Source: Nostoc linckia NIES-25 (GTDB lineage Bacteria > Cyanobacteriota > Cyanobacteriia > Cyanobacteriales > Nostocaceae). Taken from it: 64,000 nt of DNA. Each line of letters starts with the position of its first letter. Within the stretch, counting starts at the first letter, position 1. Of this stretch, positions 52,506-63,100 are shown piece by piece. Position numbers and translations under genes: made by a program. Under the pieces are notes generated by a model, which was not told the DNA's origin, searched no databases, and was given only the letters and a program-made list of their open reading frames with translations. The DNA is taken from assembly GCF_002368035.1 (NCBI RefSeq), contig NZ_AP018222.1, positions 6,062,238 through 6,126,237 of the forward strand, given 5' to 3'.

Positions 52506-55500
52506 AAGTGCTGCTCCCTTGCCTACATAAGGCTTGCTGAATGCAATCTTTCAATTGTTCCGCTAAGACTTGGACGTGGGGTTCAGCCATCATCGTGATA
52601 TGATTGCCTGGAACAAAATGGATATTTACTGGTTCGCAAGAATACTCACTCCAGCCCCAGGTTGAATCTTGGGAAATTTCAGAAAATTTGCTAGTCAACC
52701 GTTCCGGGGGAGTCTCGCTGGCACGTATAAGCGTAATTCGACCCGGATAAATCTGTTGTGGTACATAATTAATTAGAGATAAAGAGTTTGCTTTTAAAGC
52801 TTGCACCATGTTTTTCAGCTGCGTAATTTCAGCGTGAGGAGGCAGCATATTCACCATTTTTAAATGCTGTAAAACGTATTTTAGTTGCTCATTTTCAGAT
52901 AGCGATCGCAGGGTATCGTAAGAAATATTCATGTTCGTTGATAGAGAAACTTCTACTGCTTTGATCGACTCAATCAACCACCGAGCATGATCCCAATCAA
53001 GACGCTCAATACGTGCTTGTTTGTCTTTATAAGTTGGTGCTGACATATCAAGTATGACGACTAAAGCAATCTCATATCCCCGATCGAGCAACTGAGTCGC
53101 CATTTCAAAAGCTACTATACTTCCTAAAGAATGCCCTCCTAAAAAGTATGGCCCTTGCGGCTGGACGGCTTGCATTGCTTGGATATAATGGCTAGCCATA
53201 TCCTTAATTCGGGTGGCTGGCTCTACATCTAGATTGTTCGCTTGAAAACTGTATAATGGTTGCTCATCTCCTAAATAACGCCCTAAGTGATACAAGTAGA
53301 AAGGTTCGCCCCCAGCGCCGGGAATGCAAAAGAAAGGTAACTTTGAACCGTTTGGCTGAATTGGTACTAGACAAGACGAATTTGAATAATTCGAGTCTAT
53401 TTGCAAAATTGTCGCTAACTGTTCAATAGTTGGGTTTTGGAAAAGGTTTGTTAAACTCACATCTTTACCAAACTGCTGCTTAATTTGAGCCATTAAGTAG
53501 GGGGCTAAAAGGGAATGACCACCTAAGTCAAAAAAGTTATCTTGTACTCCCACCTTGTCAACTTTCAGAATCTTTGACCAGATTTGCACCAGTTGCAGTT
53601 CTAATTGGTTACGGGGTTCGACAAATGTATCTAGGTTATTAATATTAGAAGGTGTAGGCAAAGCACTGCGGTCTACCTTACCGTTGGGTGTCAGGGGCAA
53701 GCTATCTAGGAAGACAAAACTAGAAGGCATCATATACTGTGGTAGCTTAGTGGAGAGGAAGCGCCGGATTTCACTAATGGTAGGTGTTGAATCCTGATTG
53801 GGAATGATGTAAGCCACTAAGCGTTCTTCATAGGCAGTTACAACAGTCTGATGTACAAATGGATGTTGTGCTAATACTGTCTCAATTTCTCCAAGTTCAA
53901 TGCGTATGCCGCGAATCTTGACTTGATAATCTTGGCGACCGAGAATTTCGAGAGTGCCATCTGGAAGATAGCGACCGCGATCGCCTGTATAATACAGCAA
54001 ATCTTGGTCATCATTGCGAAAATGGTTTTTAACAAACCGAGAGCGCATTTCTTCTAGGGCGTTAATGTAGCCCAAACTGCGAAATGGTGTCCGCAAAACA
54101 ATCTCGCCCGGTTCCCCAATGCCACACAATTGACCATTTGCACTCAAAACTAGTGCTTGAGTTTCAGGAAGTGTCCGTCCTACTGGCTGTACCCCTGGTG
54201 TGGGTTCACTAGGTACTTGGTAATAACATTTCGCCAAAGTTGTCTCTGTCGGCCCATACAGATTAACGATTTCTCCTGTTTGGGGGAAAGCATCTCGCCA
54301 TTGCAGTACAAGTGTCTCTTTAAGAGGTTCTCCAGCTAAGAATAACCAACGTAAGTTATGCAGAGATTGCGAGGGAACATTAGCCAGCCATGATTGTGCT
54401 AAGGAAGGAACTGTGTGCAGAACAGAAATCTGCTCGCGTTCCAAGTAACCCAAAATTTTCGTTGGTTCTAACTTATCCTCTGGTGCTGGCAGACACAAGG
54501 TTGCACCACTGGTCAAAGGTAAGAAAATATCTCTTAAAACGACATCAAAGGAAAGTCCTGTTAATTGGGCAATGCGGTCTTTTTGATTAATTCCAAAGGT
54601 TTGTCTTTGCCAATTGAGAAAATGTGCCATCCCTTTGTGACACCCCAAAACTCCTTTAGGAACGCCAGTAGTACCAGAAGTAAAGAAAATATAGGCTGCA
54701 TCGTTAGCAGATATTTCCGGCAGAAGTATTGGATGACTGCTTTCTTGGCGATAATTTATAGCTGCTGCTGTGTCTGGATTTATATAGATAACAGTTAAAG
54801 ACTGCCATATTTCCTGGTCTTCTGGGTATTGACTATTGATGTACAGTATGCATTTAGCTTTAGCTTCTTGAAGCATTAATTTCTGGCGTTGGCGTAGCCC
54901 ACCGGAGGTATCGCTCGGAAGTTGCGGATCGAGAGTCAGTAGCACTCCTCCACTCAAGAGTACAGCGATCGCACTGGCAATCAATCCAAAACTTGATGTC
55001 CCGTACACCGCTACGACATCTCCCTGTTGAATTCCGTGACTTAGCATCACCCTAGCTAAAGCTTGAGAGCTTTTACCTAATTCTCCATAGTTCCAAGTGC
55101 GAGATCCTTGACGCACTGCTGAGAGTTCTGGGGTGCTATTTACCCAAGAGGTAAACGTTGTTGTAACTAATTCGTATGCTGGTTGTGGTATAGCTGTTGT
55201 GGGATCTGGTAGTAAAAATCGGGCTTGTGGTGTGACAAGAGAATAAGAGGCGATCTCATTATCAGCATCGACAACAATTTGATTCAGCAAATGATGGAAT
55301 TGTTGCACCATTTCCACCATTCGTTCTGAAGTAAATAGGTCAGCATTATAGAGTAGTTGCAGAGTTATTCCTTGTTCGTATTCTGCAACATACAAGCTTA
55401 AGTCAAACTTGGAAGCCGCTTCTGACACCGATATAGGTTCTACAGACAACCCAAAAAGTTCTAGTTGGGTGTTTGCCAAATTCTGTAAATTAAACCATAC

Positions 55501-58500
55501 CTGAAAAATTGGGTTATGGCTGAGATTTCGTTCTGGCTGCAACGCTTCCACCAACATTTCAAAAGGCAAATCTTGATGAGAGTATGCTCCTAGAGCCACT
55601 TCTCGCACCCGTGATAATAGCTGCCTAAAACTGGAATTACCATCCAAGCGGGTACGCAACACCAGGGTATTGACAAAAAAGCCAATTAACCCTTCAATTT
55701 CTGCACGGTTACGGTTAGCGATCGGCGTACCTATGCAGATATCATCCTGCCCACTATAGCGCCATAGCAATATTTGGAATGCTGCTAACAGCGTCATAAA
55801 CAAAGTGACACTTTCTTTTTGACTCAATTGTTTGAGTGCAATACTTAATTCTTTTGAGAGTGCCAACTCTTGATATGCACCGTGGTAAGTTTGCACAGCT
55901 CCTCTAGGTCGGTCAGTGGGTAGCGACAATAAAGTTGGTGCATTGGCTAGTTGTTGTTGCCAGTACGAGAGTTGGTTTTGGAGTACATCCCCTTGCAACC
56001 AGTTTCGCTGCCAAATTGCAAAATCTGCGTACTGAATCGGCAGTAGTGCTAAAGGTGACGGCTGCTCTTGAGAATAAGCATTGTACAGAGCTACTAATTC
56101 CTGGACAAACACACCCATTGACCAGCCATCACAGACAATGTGATGTATGAATACTAACAAAGCGTGTTCTGTCTCGGACAGCACAACTAATGTTGCTCTG
56201 ACCAATGGTTCATTTGCTAAGTTAAAAGCTTGAATAGCTTGTTTTTGCACTAATTGCTGCAAAGCAATTTCTTTTTCACTTACTTCGGCTTGCCTCGGCT
56301 CCGCTCGGCACGAGTCGCTCAGTACAAGTGTGGATAAATGCTTGAAGTCAACAATAGATACTGTCCAAGGTGTAGGGTTGGAAGTTCCTACTGTTCCCTG
56401 TTCCCTATTCCCTATTCCCTGCGATGCACTGAGCTTGTCGAAGTGTTCCCTGATGATTTGTATTGGTTGTCCATCAACGGTAATAAAATTAGTACGTAAT
56501 GCTTCGTGGCGATAAATAATTTCTTGTAAGCTTTTTTCTAAAGCTGCTTGATTTAGAGTTCCTACTAAACGCAAAGTTAGAGGTATGTTATAAGTGCCAC
56601 CCAAAGACTGTAACTGGTCTAAAAACCACAAACGCTGTTGAGCATAAGACAGTGGTAATTGTGTATTTTTTGTCCTTGGTAAGATGGGTGGTGTAGAAAA
56701 TTCTAAGTCTTGTTGCTGCAATTGCCCAATCAATTGTGCCAACTCGGCAATTGTTGCTCTTGCAAATAACTCACGCAATGGTAGTTCCACTTTGAAAATG
56801 TTGCAGATACGTGAAAGCAATTGCGTTGCTAGTAGCGAGTGTCCCCCAAGTTCAAAGAAGTTATCATGTATACCCACTTGCTCTAGTTTCAGCACTTGTG
56901 TCCAAATTTGTGCCAGCATTTCCTCAATGGGTGTGCGTGGGGCAACGTATTTGTCTTTTTGTTCGCTGTGTAAATCCGGTGCTGGCAAGGCGCGGCGGTC
57001 TACTTTACCGTTGGGAGTTAGTGGCAGGGACTCCAGCACTACAAAAGCCTGGGGTAGCATATACTCTGGGAGTTTTGCTTTGAGAAATTGCCTCAGTTGG
57101 TTGATTGTGGGTGTCACCTGTGGATAAGTCACCACATAGGCAACTAGGCACTTCTGTTTTGGGATATCTTCACGGGCGATCGCACAACAAGTCTGCACAT
57201 TACCATGTTGGCTCAGTGCTGTTTCAATTTCTCCCAACTCGATGCGGAAGCCCCGAATTTTTACTTGATTGTCAATGCGTCCCAAGTATTCAATATTACC
57301 ATTGGGGAAATAACGTGCTAAATCCCCAGTTTTGTAGAGACGACCAGAACCAAAGGGATTGGAGATAAATTTCTCTTGTGTCAACTCAGGGCGGTTGAGA
57401 TAGCCTCTTGCTAACCCAACACCACCAATGTGTAACTCTCCTGGCACACCAATCGGTACGGGTTGCAAATTTTCGTCTAAAATGTAGACTTGCGTGTTGG
57501 CGATCGCTTGACCAATAGATATTTTCTCATCTTCAAGGGTGCATTTTGCAATAGTCGCACACACACTAGCTTCTGTTGGCCCGTAAGCGTTGAAGAAGTT
57601 TCTGCCAACAGACCACTGCTTAATTAATTCAGCTGAACTTGCTTCTCCGGCGACAATGATTGTTTGCAGTGCTGGAAGTTCCTCGACGGGCATAACTGCT
57701 AACGCCGATGGTGGTAGTGTGATATGGGTAATGCAATGCTTACGTAATTGCTTAATTAATGGTTCTCCTGGCAATAGAGAGTCTTTGCTTCCCAGGTACA
57801 ACGTTGCACCTGAAAATAGAGCCATCAAAATTTCTGAGATGCTTGCATCAAAACTGAAGGAGGCAAACTGGAGAACGCGACTAGAACAAGTCAAGCCAAA
57901 AGTTCTTTTCTGAGCTTGAGCTAAGTTGCACAATCCCTGATGCTCAACCATCACACCTTTGGGTCTACCTGTAGATCCGCTCGTGTAAATCAAATTAGCT
58001 AGATGAAAAGCTCTAACTCTACTGCTTGGATTATCTTGATTGTTTTGGGCAATTTCTGACCAGGTTTCATCTAAACAGACAACTTTTGCTTGATTTGGAG
58101 GAAGTTTGTTAATAAGTTGTTGTTGAGTTAACAGCACCGAAACTTGAGCATCTTCTAGCATGAAGCGCAAACGCTCAGTTGGATACTCTGGATCGAGTGG
58201 TAAGTATGCTCCACCTGCTTTGAGAATGCCCAGTAGTCCGATCGCCATTTCTAGCGATCGCTCTACACAAATACCCACCAGCGTATCTGGTTTTACACCC
58301 AATGAACCCAAGTAATGCGCCAATTGATTAGCGCGACAATTCAACTGGTGGTAAGTCAGTTGTTGATTGTCAAACACTACCGCTACAGCATCAGGTGTAC
58401 GTTCTACCTGTTCTTCAAACAACTGATGAATACATTTATCTTGGGGATAATCTGCTTGAGTATTGTTCCAGTCAACTAATAATTGCTGCTGCTCAAGTGC

Positions 58501-60030
58501 TGTCAGCAAAGGCAATTGTGCAATTCGCTCTTGAGGATTAGCAACAATTCCTTCAAGCAATGTTACAAAATGCCCACTCATTCGTTCGATTGTGTTGGCA
58601 TCAAACAAATCAGCGTTGTACTGCCATATACCCACCAGTCCAGTGTTTGTATTCTGCAATGATAAAGTTAAATCAAACTTGGCAGTTGCACCTTCTACAG
58701 GTAAAGAACTGATAGTTAAGCCAGCAAGCTCTACTTCAGATATGGGTGCATTCTGGAGGACAAACATCACCTGAAACAGTGGCATATGGCTGAGGTTTCG
58801 TTGTGGCTGCAATGCTTTTACCAACTCCTCAAAGGGCAGGTCTGGATGAGCGTAAGCTTGCAGTGTCATTTGCCGTACTCGACTGAGCAATTGCCCAAAA
58901 CTGGGGTTGCCTGACAAATCGGTACGTAATACTAAAGTATTGACAAAAAAGCCAATTAACCCTTCAAGTTCTAAGCGATCGCGGTTAGCAATTGGCGTAC
59001 CCACTACAATATCATCGGAGCCTGTATAGCGATAAAGCAAGGTAACGTAAGCACAGAACAGCGTCATAAATAGGGAAGCTCCCTCTTGCCTGCTAAAATT
59101 AGCGATCGCTTGACTCAGTTCGCTTGATAATTCTACATATTGGACTGCGCCCCGGTAAGTTTGAATGGCTGGTCTGGGTCTGTCTGTGGGTAATTCTAGT
59201 AAGGTAGGAGCGTTTTTGAGTTGTTGCTTCCAGTAGTCAAGCTGCGTTTGCAGTACTTCTTTTTGCAACCATTGCCGTTGCCAAATCGCAAAATCGGCAT
59301 ACTGAATTGGTAGCTCTGGTAGCTCTGGCGACAAGTTATTACATAGAGCCGAGTAAATGATTGCTAACTCGCGCATCAATATACCTGTTGACCAACCATC
59401 TACTATGATGTGGTGGACTGTCAGTATAAAAGCGTGTTCTAGCTCTTTCAGTTTCACCACACAAGCTCGGATTAAAGGAGAACTAACAAGGTCAAAGGGT
59501 CGAGCAAGTTCAGTCGTGGCTAATTTTTGGCAAGCGATCGCTCTTTCACTTTCCGGTAAATCTGTTAAATCTACTACTGGCACACTTAAGGTTAAGCTGT
59601 CAGCAATAACCTGGACTGGCTGTTCGTTGATGGTGCGGAAGTTGGTACGTAAAACTTCGTGGCGAGCAATAATTTTGTTGAAGCTTTGCTTTAGCGCCAC
59701 AACGTTCAACTGACCGTGAAGTTTTATAGCTGTTTGTTCGTTGTAGAAGGGGCTATCTGGTTCCAACTGGTTTAATAACCAGAGTCGTTCTTGAGCAAAA
59801 GACAGAGGTAAGTTCTGGAGGCGATCGGCTTTGACGAGGGGTAAATCTGTGTCGGGGTTCGCATTTTTCTCTTGCAATAACAAGATAAGTTCTGCTTTAT
59901 GGTTAGCTAATAAGTCACGAGTTTCTAACGTCAATACGCCCTTTGGAGCATTGGCACGCAGCTGCTCACCTTCAACCCACAACTTCACACCCTGTTTAGT
60001 AAGATTAGCTAACAATTGCTCGACGTTCAC
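52468..60030 (-). CDS. Non-ribosomal peptide synthetase, terminal two modules with thioesterase
   Basis: The 2,520-residue enzyme has, in order: a TubC-type docking domain (1-55), condensation (about 70-490; HHIIVDG), adenylation 1 (about 520-1030), carrier (FFELGGHSLLA), condensation 2 (about 1140-1650; HHIVCDG), adenylation 2 (about 1670-2150), carrier (FFDLGGHSLLA) and thioesterase (about 2260-2500; GGHSLGS). Read by eye against GrsA, the specificity residues of A1 are D-A-S-T-I-A-A-V-C, close to Tyr codes; A2 gives D-V-R-H-F-A-L-L-A, which I cannot assign. No epimerase or methyltransferase domain is seen. The start is a GTG with GGAGG upstream. The thioesterase makes this the last module. 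Three in-frame repeat insertions are described among the findings. Confidence 0.94.
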   Translation of the reverse strand: MNVEQLLANLTKQGVKLWVEGEQLRANAPKGVLTLETRDLLANHKAELILLLQEKNANPDTDLPLVKADRLQNLPLSFAQERLWLLNQLEPDSPFYNEQTAIKLHGQLNVVALKQSFNKIIARHEVLRTNFRTINEQPVQVIADSLTLSVPVVDLTDLPESERAIACQKLATTELARPFDLVSSPLIRACVVKLKELEHAFILTVHHIIVDGWSTGILMRELAIIYSALCNNLSPELPELPIQYADFAIWQRQWLQKEVLQTQLDYWKQQLKNAPTLLELPTDRPRPAIQTYRGAVQYVELSSELSQAIANFSRQEGASLFMTLFCAYVTLLYRYTGSDDIVVGTPIANRDRLELEGLIGFFVNTLVLRTDLSGNPSFGQLLSRVRQMTLQAYAHPDLPFEELVKALQPQRNLSHMPLFQVMFVLQNAPISEVELAGLTISSLPVEGATAKFDLTLSLQNTNTGLVGIWQYNADLFDANTIERMSGHFVTLLEGIVANPQERIAQLPLLTALEQQQLLVDWNNTQADYPQDKCIHQLFEEQVERTPDAVAVVFDNQQLTYHQLNCRANQLAHYLGSLGVKPDTLVGICVERSLEMAIGLLGILKAGGAYLPLDPEYPTERLRFMLEDAQVSVLLTQQQLINKLPPNQAKVVCLDETWSEIAQNNQDNPSSRVRAFHLANLIYTSGSTGRPKGVMVEHQGLCNLAQAQKRTFGLTCSSRVLQFASFSFDASISEILMALFSGATLYLGSKDSLLPGEPLIKQLRKHCITHITLPPSALAVMPVEELPALQTIIVAGEASSAELIKQWSVGRNFFNAYGPTEASVCATIAKCTLEDEKISIGQAIANTQVYILDENLQPVPIGVPGELHIGGVGLARGYLNRPELTQEKFISNPFGSGRLYKTGDLARYFPNGNIEYLGRIDNQVKIRGFRIELGEIETALSQHGNVQTCCAIAREDIPKQKCLVAYVVTYPQVTPTINQLRQFLKAKLPEYMLPQAFVVLESLPLTPNGKVDRRALPAPDLHSEQKDKYVAPRTPIEEMLAQIWTQVLKLEQVGIHDNFFELGGHSLLATQLLSRICNIFKVELPLRELFARATIAELAQLIGQLQQQDLEFSTPPILPRTKNTQLPLSYAQQRLWFLDQLQSLGGTYNIPLTLRLVGTLNQAALEKSLQEIIYRHEALRTNFITVDGQPIQIIREHFDKLSASQGIGNREQGTVGTSNPTPWTVSIVDFKHLSTLVLSDSCRAEPRQAEVSEKEIALQQLVQKQAIQAFNLANEPLVRATLVVLSETEHALLVFIHHIVCDGWSMGVFVQELVALYNAYSQEQPSPLALLPIQYADFAIWQRNWLQGDVLQNQLSYWQQQLANAPTLLSLPTDRPRGAVQTYHGAYQELALSKELSIALKQLSQKESVTLFMTLLAAFQILLWRYSGQDDICIGTPIANRNRAEIEGLIGFFVNTLVLRTRLDGNSSFRQLLSRVREVALGAYSHQDLPFEMLVEALQPERNLSHNPIFQVWFNLQNLANTQLELFGLSVEPISVSEAASKFDLSLYVAEYEQGITLQLLYNADLFTSERMVEMVQQFHHLLNQIVVDADNEIASYSLVTPQARFLLPDPTTAIPQPAYELVTTTFTSWVNSTPELSAVRQGSRTWNYGELGKSSQALARVMLSHGIQQGDVVAVYGTSSFGLIASAIAVLLSGGVLLTLDPQLPSDTSGGLRQRQKLMLQEAKAKCILYINSQYPEDQEIWQSLTVIYINPDTAAAINYRQESSHPILLPEISANDAAYIFFTSGTTGVPKGVLGCHKGMAHFLNWQRQTFGINQKDRIAQLTGLSFDVVLRDIFLPLTSGATLCLPAPEDKLEPTKILGYLEREQISVLHTVPSLAQSWLANVPSQSLHNLRWLFLAGEPLKETLVLQWRDAFPQTGEIVNLYGPTETTLAKCYYQVPSEPTPGVQPVGRTLPETQALVLSANGQLCGIGEPGEIVLRTPFRSLGYINALEEMRSRFVKNHFRNDDQDLLYYTGDRGRYLPDGTLEILGRQDYQVKIRGIRIELGEIETVLAQHPFVHQTVVTAYEERLVAYIIPNQDSTPTISEIRRFLSTKLPQYMMPSSFVFLDSLPLTPNGKVDRSALPTPSNINNLDTFVEPRNQLELQLVQIWSKILKVDKVGVQDNFFDLGGHSLLAPYLMAQIKQQFGKDVSLTNLFQNPTIEQLATILQIDSNYSNSSCLVPIQPNGSKLPFFCIPGAGGEPFYLYHLGRYLGDEQPLYSFQANNLDVEPATRIKDMASHYIQAMQAVQPQGPYFLGGHSLGSIVAFEMATQLLDRGYEIALVVILDMSAPTYKDKQARIERLDWDHARWLIESIKAVEVSLSTNMNISYDTLRSLSENEQLKYVLQHLKMVNMLPPHAEITQLKNMVQALKANSLSLINYVPQQIYPGRITLIRASETPPERLTSKFSEISQDSTWGWSEYSCEPVNIHFVPGNHITMMAEPHVQVLAEQLKDCIQQALCRQGSSTSATLSDRGAGGH

Positions 60031-60054
60031 AGAAAAATTACCTCCACTCGGTTA

Positions 60055-60090
60055 ATTCGTAATTCGTAATTCGTAATTCGTAATTAAAGA
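60055..60090. repeat. AATTCGT repeat between PKS and NRPS genes
   Basis: The heptamer AATTCGT is repeated about four to five times (TTCGTAATTCGTAATTCGTA) in the 75-bp spacer between the PKS stop codon and the NRPS ribosome site. It is a short tandem repeat with no obvious role. Confidence 0.8.
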
Positions 60091-60105
60091 ATTATTTATT
60101 GCTGT

Positions 60106-63100
60106 TTAAATTGCGATTTCTTCTCGTTCAATTTCACTTAAAATATCTAATTCTGGTTGGTTCTCTAGCTTGGGTGCTATCTCAGATATTGTGGGAGATT
60201 CAAATAAAGTTGCTACAGTTAATTTAATCGAAAAAATATTTCTTAGTCGAGATATAATTTGAACAGCTATTAAAGAATCTCCTCCTAATTCAAAAAAGTT
60301 ATCATGAATTCCTACCTGTTGAATTCCTAATAATTCTTGCCAAATATCAGCAATTTTTTCCTCGATTTCATTACGCGGAGCTATATAGGAATTGGGCAAA
60401 TTAGGTCTTGTGTGGAGTGCAGATAATTTTTCGGGCTGTAAAATATCCGGCTTTGCTTGTAATGAGAATTCTGATTTTGAGTTAGTCTCTTTTTGCCCAG
60501 ATTTTACACTAAATGCGGTTGATGCAGAAGCCACAGCCATAATAATCTGATGCTCTAATGCTTCAGTTTCAGGAAATGTAGCAACTTGCACAAAATCTTG
60601 AGAGCGTAATGCTTCAAACCACTGTTCTTTGATGATAAAAGGTTGACCTGGGTTGCGTCTTTTATCGTCTAAAGGTTTCAACAGCAGACCCCAAGTGATA
60701 TCAAAGTCTATTTTTGGCTGAGTTATTTCCCACACTAAAAGGAAGCCGCCAGGAGCTAATAAAGAGCGTACATGGTGGAGTGTTTGATCTATATTTCGAG
60801 TGGCGTGTAGAACATTAGAGGCGATGATTACATCAAAGCTGTATTTATCAAACCCTTGCTCAGTTGGAGACTTGTCTATATCTAGTAATCTATATTCAAC
60901 AAATGGATAGTCTTTAAACTTCTGTTGAGCTTGAGTCAAAAAGCCGCTACCAATATCAGTAAAAGTATAGTTTGTTCGTTCGGGCGGCAACACAGGTAAT
61001 AATGCTTGTGTAGACACACCAGTACCCGCCCCGATTTCTAAAACTCTCAGGTGAACGGATGATGGCAATGATTTGACTACTTGTTCTAAGCTGGAACGCA
61101 AGATAGAGTTGTAGTAAGAAAGTAAGGGAGTTTCTGAATATGAACTATTGTTTTCTTTTTGATAAACCAGTTCATCGAAAATCTCTAATGGTTCTTGTTC
61201 GCCAATAACAACAACAGCTAAATTTTCACCACAACGTTGCACTAAATCTAAATCTACTAAAGATGAAGCAGCAAACTTTGCTCTAACTACTTCTAAATGT
61301 TCATTAATATAATCTTGCGAATATGGCAATAGCTTAGTAAATAACTTCTCCTGTTGCTGTAGTTGTCCTTGTTCCACTAATATTTGCAACCATCTAGATA
61401 ACAATTGCTGATAGCGGGGAGAAATATGGTATTGCGCTAACAAATTATCTAAAGAATACTTTTCTTCGGGATTGCTAAAAGCTCCTAATTGCTGGAATGC
61501 AGAGTTGATGTAAGCTGTACATAAACGGTCTAACCACTGTCTATTTTCTTGATAGGTTAACTCGTTAAGTTCTGCATTTCTAGTATTTGCTTGGTTTTGA
61601 CCTGCTTGGGTAAGCGATGTCCACAATTGTGATGTTGTGGGTAAGATTTGCAACTGTCCCCAAACTGCTTTTTGTGGAGGATCGATCCAATAACGTTGAC
61701 GTTCAAAAGGATAAGTTGGTAAGGGAAGACGATAATACTCATCCTGGCTATAAAATCCAAACCAATCTACTTTCACCCCAGCCAACCAGAGTTGACCTAA
61801 TGTGTTGAATAAAACACGAATATCAGATTGCTTTTCTTGAGGATGACGTACCGAAGTCAAGACTGTTTGTGCGGCTGCTTTGTCTGGATGTCTCTTGACT
61901 AATGTAGTTAGTGTGTGTCCTGGCCCTACCTCTAATAAAACTTGCTCTGGGGTTGCTAATAATTTCTCGACACCTTGAGCAAACAGCACTGTAGAACGTA
62001 GATGTTGAGCGTAGTAGTCAGGATTTGTAGCTTGCGTGACTGTAATCCAAGTACCAGTCAGGTTGGAAATATAAGGAAGTTTGGGGGGATTTAAAGTAAC
62101 TTTTTTGACTCGTTCTGCAAATGCCTCTAAGATTGGTTCCATCATTTGAGAATGGAAAGCATGAGAAGTATGCAGACGACGACATTCAATTCCTTGAGCA
62201 GCTAGCTGATTTTGTAGTGCATCCACCGCAGCTGTTGAGCCAGAAACTACACACTGCAAAGGTTGATTAATTGCAGCAACAGAAAGTTCTTGCCCTAATA
62301 AAGATTTTACCTTGTCTGCGGGTAGGGGAATAGAAAGCATTGCTCCAGTGGGCAATTGCTGCATCATCTGTCCGCGTGCTGCTACCAAAGATAAGGCATC
62401 TTCTAGAGAAAAAACTTCTGCCAGAGTTGCTGCTACATACTCGCCAATACTATGACCGATCGCAGCTTGTGGTTCCACTCCCCAAGACTGCCATAATTTA
62501 GCTAAGGCGTACTCAATTACAAAAATAGCGCTTTGAGCAATTGCTGTTTGTTGAAGTTGCTTTGATACCTCATCAATCTTTTCGTCACTAGGGTAAAGAA
62601 GATGACGTAAATCAAGCCCTAATAAAGGTTTAAGAATTTCTGAGCAATAATCAACTTGTTCTTGAAATACTGTCTCAGTTTCGTAAATTTCCCGCGCCAT
62701 GTTGACATATTGAGAACCTTGACCGGGAAACATAAAGACCACAGGCCGTTCTGTAATCTCTGTATAGTTAGTAAATACTTGGTTTGACTCTAGACCTTTA
62801 ACAGCATCTTCTAAATCTTGACAAATCAACATCCGCCGATGATTAAAACCCCGACGACCACTATTGAGCGTATAAGTAACATCACCCAAGTTAAGCTCAG
62901 GATGCTCTTTTAAATGAGTAATTAAATTAGCCGTCGCCTTCTCAAGCGCACTCGCACTCTTAGCCGACAGACACAACAATAAGTATTTAATTTTGAATTT
63001 TGAATTTTGAATTTTGAATTGAATTGGTGTTTCTTCTAAAATTACATGAGCATTAGTACCCCCCATACCAAAAGAACTAACTCCAGCACGGCGAGGAATA

